A stretch of 21,707 nt of DNA from a virus. Shown here one piece after another: positions 12,568-21,438 of the stretch (position 1 is the first letter of the stretch; the number at the start of each line of letters is the position of its first letter). The stretch is taken from IMG/VR virus record IMGVR_UViG_3300001097_000054, positions 295-22,001 of that record; one strand, written 5' to 3'. A model generated the notes under the pieces. It ran no database searches. It was not told where the DNA came from and worked only from the letters and a program-made list of their open reading frames with translations. A program made the translations under genes and the position numbers.

Positions 12568-12828
12568 ATGGCTAAATCAACGGCAGATTTAATTTTGATT
12601 CTCAGAAATATTACTGGCAGAGTTGATGCGAGCGATCCGCAATTTACTGATTCAATCATGCTTCAGTATTTGCAGGACTTTATTCAACTTCAGTCAACGC
12701 AAGATATTCGTATTTTTAAAAATAAAACTTGGTGGGAATTTACATACGGACCTGGACTTAAATCCATTTCCAGTAAATTTACAAAATATTATTTTAATAA
12801 ATGGGAATCAGGGAGCATCAACAATTGA
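12568..12828 (+). CDS. Head-tail adaptor-like protein, N-terminal part (frameshifted)
   Basis: ATG at 12568 follows AAGGGA. The first 65 residues (MAKSTADLILILRNITGRVD, then DSIMLQYLQDFIQLQSTQDI, then KTWWEFTYGPGL) look like the start of the gp4-like tail accessory proteins of short-tailed phages: a helical start, then W-E-F-x-Y/T-x-P-G. After GPGL at 12757 the frame gives unrelated residues and stops at 12828. The expected sequence (NPFPVNLQN, then PPCYVDGFYVFWY) continues one base over, from 12761. The two parts together would give about 218 residues, a normal length. The break is either an extra A in AAA (12760-12762), a real mutation, or a +1 ribosomal shift at CTT-A. Confidence 0.7.
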   Translation: MAKSTADLILILRNITGRVDASDPQFTDSIMLQYLQDFIQLQSTQDIRIFKNKTWWEFTYGPGLKSISSKFTKYYFNKWESGSINN

Positions 12829-13222
12829 ACCGCCGTGTTATGTTGATGGGTTTTACGTTTTCTGGTATCAAGACCCTACAGAATTTTATAGAATCTGGCC
12901 AGAAACGCAAACCTATCAACCTCAACGCCCTACTGGGGTTCTTTATTACAATAACGAATTAACTTTTAGGGGTCCTCCTGAAAAAGATTATTTAGTAAAG
13001 ATCGCAGCTTATCAAGTTGAGCTTGAGATAACAAATGGTGTTTTAGACCAAGATTATCTGTATCGCTATATATGTTACGGAACAGCTTTAGACATATTTT
13101 CAGATTTTGGAGAGATGGATAAATGGCGAGATATTTTCCAAGCATATCAACGATACAGAGCCCTGGTATATGGTAGAACAAACTGCCAATATCAAAATCA
13201 ACGCCCATCCCCGGAGTTTTAA
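12761..13222 (+). CDS. Head-tail adaptor-like protein, C-terminal part (frameshifted)
   Basis: This is the continuation of the gene at 12568 in the +1 frame. The frame is open well upstream, but the residues before 12761 (such as IRNLLIQSCFSICRTLFNFS) are out-of-frame noise. From NPFPVNLQN on, the sequence is convincing: PPCYVDGFYVFWYQDPTEFY, LTFRGPPEKDYLVKIAAYQV, and a final helical part (LYRYICYGTALDIFSDFGEM, QAYQRYRALVYGRTN). This pattern fits the second half of neck or tail accessory proteins that bridge portal and tail. No start codon with a ribosome site precedes it, so it is not an independent gene. It ends TAATG onto the next gene. Confidence 0.7.
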   Translation, partial: NPFPVNLQNIILINGNQGASTIEPPCYVDGFYVFWYQDPTEFYRIWPETQTYQPQRPTGVLYYNNELTFRGPPEKDYLVKIAAYQVELEITNGVLDQDYLYRYICYGTALDIFSDFGEMDKWRDIFQAYQRYRALVYGRTNCQYQNQRPSPEF

Positions 13223-13845
13223 TGACTTACGACCCAAACATTCCCAATGCTGGTCAATCGCCAGGATTATTTCCGCCTCAAATGAATGCAAACCTGGGTC
13301 GCTTAAAAACGATTATAAATGCTGATCACGTTTTTAACGACACTGCACAAGATACAGACGGAGTTCATAGACAAGCTACTTTTGTAGAAAGATCTATGCC
13401 GGCTACACCCCCAGGATTACCTGCTGGTACTAACGGTATATTCTACTGCTGGCTTGACGCAAATGGCCAAGCACAGCTGCGTTGGTTCAACGGCAATACA
13501 GACGTACAGCTCACACCTGGAATCGTCGCTATGGTCAATTTTGATGGCACGGGAGCGGCTGGGGTTAAAACTATGCGATCGCAATTAAATGTCGAATCTG
13601 TCACCAAAACTGCGCTTGGGACTTACACGGTGAAATTCGCTACAGAGATGCCGAACACAAATTACATTGTGCAAGTTTGCGCTCACAGTCAATCAGGAAC
13701 AAATGGCATCTCAAATGGTGCAGTTCGAGGTGATATAACATACGCAAACGCCGTACAAAAAGCAAATGTAAAAGTTCAATTCAACGGGTCTGGTTCTAAT
13801 TTAATTGACGTAACTGCTGGTTTCGTTTTAGTCACGAGAGTTTAA
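13222..13845 (+). CDS. Tail fibre-like or minor tail protein
   Basis: The start overlaps the previous stop (TAATG) and the end overlaps the next start in the same way. The 207-residue product opens with MTYDPNIPNAGQSPGLFPPQ and an NLGRLKTIINADHVFND segment, then Gly/Pro-rich beta strands (GIFYCWLDANGQAQLRWFN). The C-terminal 80 residues (ALGTYTVKFATEMPNTNYIV, then VKVQFNGSGSNLIDVTAGFV) look like the beta-sandwich tip domain found at the ends of phage fibres. Receptor binding or particle decoration is inferred. No enzymatic motif is seen. Confidence 0.6.
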   Translation: MTYDPNIPNAGQSPGLFPPQMNANLGRLKTIINADHVFNDTAQDTDGVHRQATFVERSMPATPPGLPAGTNGIFYCWLDANGQAQLRWFNGNTDVQLTPGIVAMVNFDGTGAAGVKTMRSQLNVESVTKTALGTYTVKFATEMPNTNYIVQVCAHSQSGTNGISNGAVRGDITYANAVQKANVKVQFNGSGSNLIDVTAGFVLVTRV

Positions 13846-16304
13846 TGAGCTACACCCCTTTTTTAATTTCTAATTTTGCAACGGGACTAGACAAAAGACT
13901 TCAGCCCTGGCTTATTCCCGATGACGCTCAAGAGGAACTGCTAGATGGCTATGTTTATCGCGGGACAATGTCAAAAAGAGAAGGTTACACGTACTTTGCT
14001 ACGGGTGAAAAAGGCGGTGTTGGATATAGAGAATCGCGTATTGTGGACACTACAACAGATTTTGCCATGGTCGGAGCAATAGACGGTGTCAATACACTGT
14101 ACACTTTAAATGGCTTGCCGCAAATTGCGCGGGGAAGTGCGGTTATTACTGGCAATAATCCAGCTCAAACTTTTACAGATAACAGCAATGGTTTCTTTTT
14201 TGATGGAATAACACAGATCGGAACAATAAATTATTTGACAGGTGTTATTAGCATCACCCTTCCAGTAGCCCCAGCAGCGGGAACGGTTTTAATAACTTAC
14301 AACTCGATGCCAGGGCTTCCCGTAATGATGATTGCTAGTTTCATTACAGCTTCAAATATACGAGAATTGATTGTCGCAGACACAAGAAATGTTAATTTTT
14401 ACAATACTTCGCTTAACGTTTTAGAAAACCTTCCTCATCCCACACCTTATACAGGCGATCAATTTGATTTTTTTACATGGGTAAACTACGAAAGCGCAAC
14501 AAGTATTCCAAGGCTTTTATTCTCAAATAATGTTGATGTTATACAGCAATATGATGGAGCTGTAGTAACGGATTACACTTATAATATGCTAACTGGAAAT
14601 CCACCAATTCCCGTCACAACTTTAACTTGCGCCTGGATGGCAAGTTACAAAGATCGGCTGATACTCTTAAGAACAACGGAAAACGGTGCTATTTTCGGAA
14701 AGAGAATTAGAATTTCTGGCACTGGCGTTAACACAGATAATTTTATAACAACTGCAACTGGAGCGGGATTTATTGACATTCCAGACGCGACGTGGATATA
14801 CGGAGCTGCTTTTAATAGAGATGATTTAATTATTTTCACTCAACAAGCAACCTGGGTCTTAAAATTTACGGGTAATGACACCACTCCATTTGCGCTTAAT
14901 AAAATTGACGAATCGCGCGGAAGTGAAGCCACGTTTGGAGCAATAACATACTTAAACAGAACTACAACCCTTTCTCCACGGGGTTTAATTAACACAGATG
15001 GCTACAGGGTAGTGCGACAAGACGAAGACATTCCAGACTTTTCTTATAATGAAATTGACGGCGCAAACTTTTCCTTGTGCTTTGCTGGATCTGTAGATGC
15101 TGATAGAGACCATTATTTGCTATACCCACCGCCCAATCGACAACATTCTTTAAGAATTTTGACTACTAATTACGATGAAGATAATTATTCTACATACCGA
15201 CTGGCGTTATCATGTATGGGGAATTTTGTTAGTTCATTTGATGTAACATGGTCACAATTGCTTAGATATGGTAACTGGGATCAATTTGCTGCTGAATTCG
15301 GCGATTGGAATTCTTTTGCTTACACTGCTGGAGCTCCGTTTAGTGTGGGAGGGGGTCACAAAGGGGAAATATGGAAACTTGCTGTTACAGAAATTGAAGA
15401 TAATCCCGTTAGAGTTCGTGAAGTGACAATTATTGATGTTAACACGCTTGAAGTCACTACAGACTGGAATAATTACCGTCTAAATCTTGATAACAGTTCC
15501 TTGTTTGATTTTGAATATGCTGACCCTGACCAAGAAGCAGATATTATTTATTTTACCGGCCTAGGTGGAACTGTTGAGGCAAATAATAAACAATACCCAA
15601 TTATTTCTGTAATAAACAACAACGTATTCCGCGTCAGGGTTCCATCTACAGCCGATTTTTCAAATTACACTTCGGGAGGAACTGCGCAAAGAGTTATCCC
15701 TTTTTCTTCTTTAATGAAACAATTTAACCCATACATAGCGCAAGATCAAAAAGTTCGATGTGGATGGATTTACATGTATGTCAACTCGACAGGAACAAAA
15801 TTAACTAAAAATTACGCAATTGCGAACATAACAAACTCTAATCCAGCAATTGTAACCACTGCTCTTCAGCATGGTTTGTTGACTGGATCGCAAGTGAATT
15901 TTTTTGGTATTCTCGGGATGACTGAATTGAACGGCGCAGTAGCTTTTGTAACGGTTTTGTCTCCAACAACCTATTCGCTTAATGATATAGATTCGTCAGG
16001 GTTCGGAGCTTATATTAGTGGTGGGTATGCCGCTTCTGCGGAACCAGCCAAGCTTGTTATTGAAGTGCTAACAAACGATCGGAAAACGCCTAATTACACA
16101 CAATTAAATAATTTAAGCCAGCAACCATATCAGGGAATTTGTTCTAATTTGACTTTTGAAGACGGAGTTAAGAAATGGTACAAAGTATTTATTAATCAAA
16201 CAGGAAAGTTTATTCAATTTAGATTTTTAAATACGCAAGCTGGAGCAAAAATCAACATTCAAGCCACAATGCCAGGGTTTCAACCAGTCGGAAGGTTAAT
16301 TTAA
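13845..16304 (+). CDS. Large tail hub/stabilisation protein
   Basis: The 819-residue product starts MSYTPFLISNFATGLDKRLQ, then WLIPDDAQEELLDGYVYRGT and KREGYTY. This is the N-terminal signature (NF-x-x-GLD-x-R ... P-x-D ... KR-GY) of large podovirus tail proteins such as P22 gp10-type nozzle or stabilisation proteins. The middle (TFTDNSNGFFFDGITQIGTI, AWMASYKDRLILLRTTENG, ATWVLKFTGND) has the repeated beta-blade look of a propeller. Two small FCCH-like modules sit at about residues 525-600 and 655-720 (NPAIVTTALQHGLLTGSQV, then ATTYSLNDID-like PTTYSLNDID). It is the largest beta-type gene and lies after the adaptor, as expected. It probably plugs the head or forms the tail nozzle. Confidence 0.7.
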   Translation: MSYTPFLISNFATGLDKRLQPWLIPDDAQEELLDGYVYRGTMSKREGYTYFATGEKGGVGYRESRIVDTTTDFAMVGAIDGVNTLYTLNGLPQIARGSAVITGNNPAQTFTDNSNGFFFDGITQIGTINYLTGVISITLPVAPAAGTVLITYNSMPGLPVMMIASFITASNIRELIVADTRNVNFYNTSLNVLENLPHPTPYTGDQFDFFTWVNYESATSIPRLLFSNNVDVIQQYDGAVVTDYTYNMLTGNPPIPVTTLTCAWMASYKDRLILLRTTENGAIFGKRIRISGTGVNTDNFITTATGAGFIDIPDATWIYGAAFNRDDLIIFTQQATWVLKFTGNDTTPFALNKIDESRGSEATFGAITYLNRTTTLSPRGLINTDGYRVVRQDEDIPDFSYNEIDGANFSLCFAGSVDADRDHYLLYPPPNRQHSLRILTTNYDEDNYSTYRLALSCMGNFVSSFDVTWSQLLRYGNWDQFAAEFGDWNSFAYTAGAPFSVGGGHKGEIWKLAVTEIEDNPVRVREVTIIDVNTLEVTTDWNNYRLNLDNSSLFDFEYADPDQEADIIYFTGLGGTVEANNKQYPIISVINNNVFRVRVPSTADFSNYTSGGTAQRVIPFSSLMKQFNPYIAQDQKVRCGWIYMYVNSTGTKLTKNYAIANITNSNPAIVTTALQHGLLTGSQVNFFGILGMTELNGAVAFVTVLSPTTYSLNDIDSSGFGAYISGGYAASAEPAKLVIEVLTNDRKTPNYTQLNNLSQQPYQGICSNLTFEDGVKKWYKVFINQTGKFIQFRFLNTQAGAKINIQATMPGFQPVGRLI

Positions 16305-16597
16305 TGCCAACATTAATCAATAATTTTAATTTCGGTTCGTCGCAAAGAAATGCGAATCCTGAATTGACTAGACAGTTATCAGTATTATATTCCGACATAG
16401 CTTTTTGTGTGAATACTAAGACCTCAAAATATTTTACGGACGGAGTGTTAAAGCCACACGCAAACCCTCCCGCAAATAATCAGTTTAATAAAAATTTTGA
16501 AATATGTGATATTTATGTGAGAACGGACACAAATACGGGTTGGCTTTTGACTAGCCGAACAACGGATGAAGCGGTTACCTGGACACAAATAACGTAA
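16304..16597 (+). CDS. Small tail-region protein
   Basis: The start overlaps the hub stop as TAATG. The 97-residue product begins MPTLINNFNFGSSQRNANPE. It has a short beta-rich C-terminus (EICDIYVRTDTNTGWLLTSR, then EAVTWTQIT) of the kind that binds along fibres or nozzles (pattern N-T-x-T-x-W-x-L-TSRT). It is small, soluble and uncharged. A hairpin begins within its stop codon. A minor virion role is likely from position; no named family is claimed. Confidence 0.55.
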   Translation: MPTLINNFNFGSSQRNANPELTRQLSVLYSDIAFCVNTKTSKYFTDGVLKPHANPPANNQFNKNFEICDIYVRTDTNTGWLLTSRTTDEAVTWTQIT

Positions 16598-16616
16598 TGT
16601 AAAGCGGATTTACATT
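16596..16616 (+). promoter_or_regulatory. Hairpin abutting the ribosome site of the first ejection gene
   Basis: AATGTAAA (16596-16603) pairs perfectly with TTTACATT (16609-16616) around GCGGA. The ribosome site TTGGAG starts at the stem's last base (16615-16620), and the next ATG is at 16626. The stem also covers the previous stop codon. Ribosomes finishing the upstream gene would melt it, which would couple the two genes. Confidence 0.4.
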
Positions 16617-16625
16617 GGAGAAAAT

Positions 16626-17351
16626 ATGAGTAAATTAAATTATGGTGCGGGATTTAGCGGTGCGGCAAGTGGTGCTGCAACAGGTGCGTCGATTGGTTCT
16701 GTTATTCCTGGGGTTGGTACGGCGATCGGTACCGGAATTGGCGCTATTGCCGGTGGAATTTCTGGCCTTTTTGGTTCTAAGAAAAAAAAGAAAAAGAAAG
16801 TTAGCACACTTGATCCGCAACAGCAGGCTTTATATCAAGACTATGTAGATTCGATTCGCGGTACAGGACCTATGTCAGATCTTTATAATTTTGATGCAGA
16901 AGGTGCAAATAAGAACTTTGATCAGAATTTTTCTAGACCAGCCTATAGAAATTTTGAAGAAAATGTTATTCCATCAATTACGGGACAATTTAGAAGTGGA
17001 AACGTGCAAAACAGCTCTTATATGGGTGAAGCACTGGGGCGTGCGGGTAGAGGTGTTCAAGAAGGTTTAGATGCACAACGTTCTAGCATGATGTTTCAAG
17101 GTCAGGGTCAAGCAAACCAAAATAAACAAAATTCCATTCAAAACATTTTGGGAACGCAAACTTTCGCTTATCAAAAACCAGGCGCGCAGAAGCCAGGTGC
17201 AATTGATGAAATTCTTGGTTCATTGGGAGTAAGTTCAGGTGAATGGCTAGCCGATTATTTGAAAAAAGGAAATTCTGGGTCTGCGTCACCTAATTCACCA
17301 TTTTCACAATCAAGTTACGCTGCTAATTCGGCAGCATTCGCAACACGGTAG
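16626..17351 (+). CDS. Glycine-zipper ejection/internal virion protein
   Basis: The 241-residue product begins MSKLNYGAGFSGAASGAATG and continues as a glycine-zipper helix (ASIGSVIPGVGTAIGTGIGA, then IAGGISGLFG) over about residues 8-50, followed by seven lysines. The rest is polar: DPQQQALYQDYVDSIRGTGP, then NFEENVIPSITGQF, GQGQANQNKQNS and a Ser/Asn-rich tail. A membrane-inserting Gly/Ala helix followed by basic residues fits small ejected proteins such as P22 gp7-type, which help the DNA cross the host envelope. It is the first of three adjacent long helical genes, matching the usual three-protein ejection set. The function is inferred from pattern and place. Confidence 0.65.
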   Translation: MSKLNYGAGFSGAASGAATGASIGSVIPGVGTAIGTGIGAIAGGISGLFGSKKKKKKKVSTLDPQQQALYQDYVDSIRGTGPMSDLYNFDAEGANKNFDQNFSRPAYRNFEENVIPSITGQFRSGNVQNSSYMGEALGRAGRGVQEGLDAQRSSMMFQGQGQANQNKQNSIQNILGTQTFAYQKPGAQKPGAIDEILGSLGVSSGEWLADYLKKGNSGSASPNSPFSQSSYAANSAAFATR

Positions 17352-17359
17352 GAGATATA

Positions 17360-18622
17360 ATGCCAAGCGCACAAGTAATAAATCTTAATCCAGAGCAGCG
17401 GACGGAATCGACATCTCTTGAGAAAACTTTGATGGCTTTCGGTAAAAGAAAAAGAGAAAATGAGACTGATCTTGAAGAAACCGATGCTCTAAAAGAAATT
17501 TACGGAAAATACCAAAGTGACGGTAGAAATTTAGAAAATGCTTTGATGTCAATACAGACGCGACCCGGTATTTCTCCGACAACTCGCGTTAATACAGCAA
17601 AGCAATTGATGGAGTTTCAAAATCACAACAACGAAATGCAAAAAAAATCTTTGCAAGATTTAAATAAAGCTAATGAAATTGAATCTAATCGTCGACAAAT
17701 TGCAGGTTTAGAGCAGATGCGTGGTTTAGATCCGGGTTCTGGTAGTTCTTTTGAAAATGACCCAAAAATGTTCGAGCAAGTTTCACGCCCAGCCCGTGGA
17801 ACAGCTCCGCTTGGGGGACTATCTGGAACGCCACTAAGTAGTCAAGAAGCTGATTCTATTGAAACGGTTTTATCTGAAAATCGAGACGCTTCAGCCGAAC
17901 AGCTTGAAGTAGCTTTTAACAGAGCGGGTATAGCTCCCGGGCGTACTGGTAAAATTATCGAGAGCAGACGAAGAACAGAAGAACAAAATGTAAAAACTAA
18001 AAGTGAAGATAAGAAAATAAATCGTAAAGAACAACTTGAATTTCATAAAGAGTCACAGAAATACGACGAAGAACTAAATAAATCCACAAAAATTGCAAAA
18101 AACCAGATCGATACAATAAAAATTATTAACCAATCTATTGGATCAGGGAATGTCAAACCAAATTCCGTTGCAAACTTATTTAAGGGCTTTGGAGTTCTTG
18201 GGGATAAAATTTCAAATGCTTATCTAAACGGCGATCAAGCTGCACTACAGGCATCCATTCCAGCATTGTTAGAAGGCTGGAAAGAAGTTTTTGGTGTACG
18301 TTTGTCAGATGCCGACTTAAGAATTTTGCAAGATAAATTACCAGGGCTTGGCAATAGCTTAGAAGCTAATAAAGCTATCCTGAAAGTCATGACAAAATAC
18401 TCAAAAATGGCTTTGTTGAGATCAAAAATTGGCCTTGAGATTAAAGAAAAAAATGGTGGATTAAGACCTTTAAATTATGCCAACAAAATTGAGCAAAGGT
18501 ATGATGAAATGGTACAGCCAGTAAGAATAATTAATCCTAAAACTGGCAGAGAAATTACGATACCCGCTTTTGAACTCGGAGATGCCTTAGATGCAGGCGG
18601 TACATTAGTCCAGGAGACATAA
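17360..18622 (+). CDS. Internal virion/ejection protein (second of three)
   Basis: The start follows TAGGAG. The 420-residue product is charged and helical, with an N-terminal polar half (KRKRENETDLEETDALKEIY, then QFQNHNNEM-like MEFQNHNNEMQKKSLQDLN), a Gly/Ser hinge near residue 125-155 and a coiled-coil stretch at about 205-240. The C-terminal part has a more ordered helical block: FKGFGVLGDKISNAYLNGDQ, PALLEGWKEVFGVRLSDADL, then NGGLRPLNYANKIEQRYDEM. It has no transmembrane segment. It lies between a membrane-active small protein and a very long protein and overlaps the latter by TAATG, so all three are translated together. An ejected-protein role is the best inference. Confidence 0.6.
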   Translation: MPSAQVINLNPEQRTESTSLEKTLMAFGKRKRENETDLEETDALKEIYGKYQSDGRNLENALMSIQTRPGISPTTRVNTAKQLMEFQNHNNEMQKKSLQDLNKANEIESNRRQIAGLEQMRGLDPGSGSSFENDPKMFEQVSRPARGTAPLGGLSGTPLSSQEADSIETVLSENRDASAEQLEVAFNRAGIAPGRTGKIIESRRRTEEQNVKTKSEDKKINRKEQLEFHKESQKYDEELNKSTKIAKNQIDTIKIINQSIGSGNVKPNSVANLFKGFGVLGDKISNAYLNGDQAALQASIPALLEGWKEVFGVRLSDADLRILQDKLPGLGNSLEANKAILKVMTKYSKMALLRSKIGLEIKEKNGGLRPLNYANKIEQRYDEMVQPVRIINPKTGREITIPAFELGDALDAGGTLVQET

Positions 18623-21237
18623 TGAATACATTTAATTTTTCCGATTACGATGAAGAAGATAATTCGGCCGTAGTAAAAGCCCCAACTAAACCAAAAAAAA
18701 ATACTTCTTTTGATTTTGATGAATATGAAATTCCCGAGACTCAAGAAGATAGAATGCAAAAATCTTTGTCTAATGATAAATTTTATCAGTCAGTGAAAAC
18801 GCCAGACTATTCACCTGAAGAAATTAGGGGAATGCCATTTTACGAAAAAATGAAATATGCAGAAGGGTTACAAAGAGAGCAAGATTATCTACTAGATCGT
18901 GGATTTACAAAGGGGTTTGCTTCGAAAATAACACTTGGTCAATCGGAAAAATATGAGGCAGGAGAATTGTATGGAGAGCCTGGAGAAATGGTCGGCCAGC
19001 TAGTTGGTGATGTTGCCCCGATTGCTATTGCGAGTACTATTATAGGCATTCCGTTGGTTGTTGCGGGGAAACTTTTAAGGTTTGGCGCTCCAGCACTTGC
19101 TGCAACAAGGGTTTTAGGTTCGGCTTTAACTGGTGGAGGACTTGAGACAGCTAGACAAGCCGTAAAAGGGGAAGGCTTTGACTCTTTAGCTATTGCAGAA
19201 CAAGGTGTTGAATTTGGTGTAGTTCACGGATTGTTTGAAGCCGTTCCAGCAGCATTTAAATGGCTTAAAAGTCTTAATCCAGGTCAACAATCTGAGCTTT
19301 TAGTGAATGGGTCGATTCCGAAAGATTTAACGCCAAATAAATACAAAGTTTATGAAAAAGAAGTTGTTCCCAGGCTGCAAGAAGTTGCAAAGCAAGAATC
19401 TGAGATTGCATATGCGAAAGCTGTAGAAGAGAATAACACCATTTTTGAAAACAAAATGTCAAATACTCAAGCAGATCACGAAAGAAAGTTAGCGGAAATA
19501 TCAAAGAACAAACAATCATCTCAAGAAGATTTTGCACGTGCTCAACAAGAATATGAAAAAAATGTTCAAGAGGCAACTAGGCAGCATCAAGAATCTGTAA
19601 GTCAAATAGAACAAGAAAATCAATCAGCTCAAGTTGAACAACAGCAAAACCAGGCTCAGTATGACCAACTTAAAAATAGACAGAGCATGGTTAACGAAGC
19701 AATCCAGCCGAGTGAAGGTGGAGAGATTCTCCAAGGAAAGGTTTCTGCTGAGGGAAAAGATGTTGGAATACGTCCTATAGCTCCATTCGAAGCTTTAAGA
19801 CCTATCGAAATTAGAATTGGTGATGTCGTTAGCACAAATAGTGTAGCTGATACAGCACCGAACGGACGTGGCAATACGACTACAGCGGGACGCACTCAAA
19901 CTCAGGCTGTAAGGGCTAATGACGCGGTGGATTACAAGCTTGTGCAAGATGCTTATACTTTGAGTGATGAACTTAATAGCAAGATCAACGCCGAACAACC
20001 AAACATGGTTTCAGATTTAATGGCCCAGCGTAATAGGCTTACCAGAATTTCAAAGCTTTCACCCGTACAAGATCAGCAACTTAGCGTTATTGATGCACTT
20101 TTAAATGATCTTACGATTACGTCACAAGAGGGTGAAATTATTGGATTAAAACCAATCAACAACAATACTTTGCAAGAGCAAGGCAAATCTCTCAGATATT
20201 TCATGGATTTTAATTTCCAACATGGGAATAGCAGAGGGATTTTAACTCCGACATTAAATACTATTGAAGACGGTATCGTGTTTGGCTCGACAATGGCAAA
20301 TGACAAACCGGCTTTAGATGCTCACAAGAATGCTAAAAAAATGTATGGCACGTGGGCTAAAGAATATGATAATTCTTATATTCGCCCCTACAGAGACGTT
20401 GAAAACCAAAGCTTTATACAGAATTTTGAAAGCTCGTTAAATATTGATAATTTTAATCCGTTAAATGTTGTGTTAGATAAATCAAATGCTGGCCAACAAG
20501 TTTCGGGGGTCACAAAAAGGGCTTTAGTAGATAAATATCTCAGTCCATTTTATGCAGATCCAAAAAAAATTAATACAAATTCTTTTAACGAAAAAATACG
20601 CGAACTTGGTGCTGTATTAACTCCCGAGCAAGAAAGCCTAATTCGTACTGAATTTAACATTAGCAAAAAAGCTGCACCCACTATCAAAGCGACTAAAATT
20701 GAGAGTCCAGTACCGCCAAAAGATGCCAAAATAAGACCAATTCCCGAGAAACCAAAAATTTCTGAATTTAAGAAAAAACCTAAAGAAGTTAAAGATTTAA
20801 CGGTTGTAAAAGTTCCCACAAAAAGTAAAGTTCAAGAAAGTGATGCTATGCGAAAAGCTGCTTACAAATTGAATATTACTAACGAACAAGCCATAAAACA
20901 GTCTGATACAATAACAGGTTTTCGGGAACTGAAAACAGATCTTTTAAAGACAAAAGGCGGGGATAAAATATCTAAAACACTAGACAACTTAAAAACTAGA
21001 GAAATTTTATACGAGGGTAATGTTAAGCGTGAATTTAAAGGGAATGAGCTTAAATCCATCCTTAATAAGGGTGATAATTATGAATTCATATCCGAGATTC
21101 ACGGTGAAGAGGTAGCTAAGAATTGGTTAGAAACGGCTGAAAAAATTGCAGATCAAAAAGTTACTGCTGATAGATGGAAGAGGGTGGGTGGGAGTATAAC
21201 ATCTCTAAAAGTGGCACATGTTTTTGGCATACTTTAA
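18622..21237 (+). CDS. Large internal virion/ejection protein (third of three)
   Basis: The 871-residue product begins MNTFNFSDYDEEDNSAVVKA and repeats its opening motif (FNFSDYD at 4-10, FDFDEYE at 30-36). Residues about 125-172 (MVGQLVGDVAPIAIASTIIG, then IPLVVAGKLLRFGAPALAAT) form long hydrophobic helices rich in Ala and Gly. Residues 235-345 are a Q/E-rich coiled coil. The middle (residues about 440-640) is mixed helical; about 690-735 is Pro/Lys-rich (PVPPKDAKIRPIPEKPKISE) and probably flexible. It ends abruptly in KVAHVFGIL. Long proteins with a buried membrane-active part are ejected with DNA to form a channel in the host envelope. No transglycosylase motif was recognised. It ends convergently with the tiny minus gene at 21234. 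Confidence 0.65.
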   Translation: MNTFNFSDYDEEDNSAVVKAPTKPKKNTSFDFDEYEIPETQEDRMQKSLSNDKFYQSVKTPDYSPEEIRGMPFYEKMKYAEGLQREQDYLLDRGFTKGFASKITLGQSEKYEAGELYGEPGEMVGQLVGDVAPIAIASTIIGIPLVVAGKLLRFGAPALAATRVLGSALTGGGLETARQAVKGEGFDSLAIAEQGVEFGVVHGLFEAVPAAFKWLKSLNPGQQSELLVNGSIPKDLTPNKYKVYEKEVVPRLQEVAKQESEIAYAKAVEENNTIFENKMSNTQADHERKLAEISKNKQSSQEDFARAQQEYEKNVQEATRQHQESVSQIEQENQSAQVEQQQNQAQYDQLKNRQSMVNEAIQPSEGGEILQGKVSAEGKDVGIRPIAPFEALRPIEIRIGDVVSTNSVADTAPNGRGNTTTAGRTQTQAVRANDAVDYKLVQDAYTLSDELNSKINAEQPNMVSDLMAQRNRLTRISKLSPVQDQQLSVIDALLNDLTITSQEGEIIGLKPINNNTLQEQGKSLRYFMDFNFQHGNSRGILTPTLNTIEDGIVFGSTMANDKPALDAHKNAKKMYGTWAKEYDNSYIRPYRDVENQSFIQNFESSLNIDNFNPLNVVLDKSNAGQQVSGVTKRALVDKYLSPFYADPKKINTNSFNEKIRELGAVLTPEQESLIRTEFNISKKAAPTIKATKIESPVPPKDAKIRPIPEKPKISEFKKKPKEVKDLTVVKVPTKSKVQESDAMRKAAYKLNITNEQAIKQSDTITGFRELKTDLLKTKGGDKISKTLDNLKTREILYEGNVKREFKGNELKSILNKGDNYEFISEIHGEEVAKNWLETAEKIADQKVTADRWKRVGGSITSLKVAHVFGIL

Positions 21238-21320
21238 GACTCCCACAGATACCATACCCACGCCAAAACAGTGCATTTTGCCCCGCATAATACCAAACCA
21301 GCAATTAGTACAATTAACAT
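21234..21320 (-). CDS. Very small hydrophobic membrane peptide (28 aa), minus strand
   Basis: On the minus strand, ATG at 21320 follows a strong ribosome site (AAAAGGAGA, five bases upstream). The product begins MLIVLIAGLVLCGAKCTVLA and ends WVWYLWES. It has one transmembrane helix with two cysteines and three tryptophans near the end. The stop overlaps the last four bases of the large ejection gene, tail to tail. It could be a small envelope-acting phage peptide (for lysis, exclusion or toxicity), but no family is recognised. Support rests on the ribosome site, the start and the hydrophobic make-up; its length alone would not be significant. Confidence 0.5.
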   Translation of the reverse strand: MLIVLIAGLVLCGAKCTVLAWVWYLWES

Positions 21321-21438
21321 TTAAATCTCCTTTTAAGCTGAATTAGCATAACCATTTATCTTATTTAAATGCTACTAAAAAACTAAATAATAGTGTAATG
21401 ATAACGCACATCACATTATGGATCACTTTCTTGACCTA

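Noticed and set aside
12623-12760. Upstream part of the +1 frame as an independent protein start
   Set aside because: It begins at a TTG without ribosome site, and its residues do not resemble the adaptor family until 12761.
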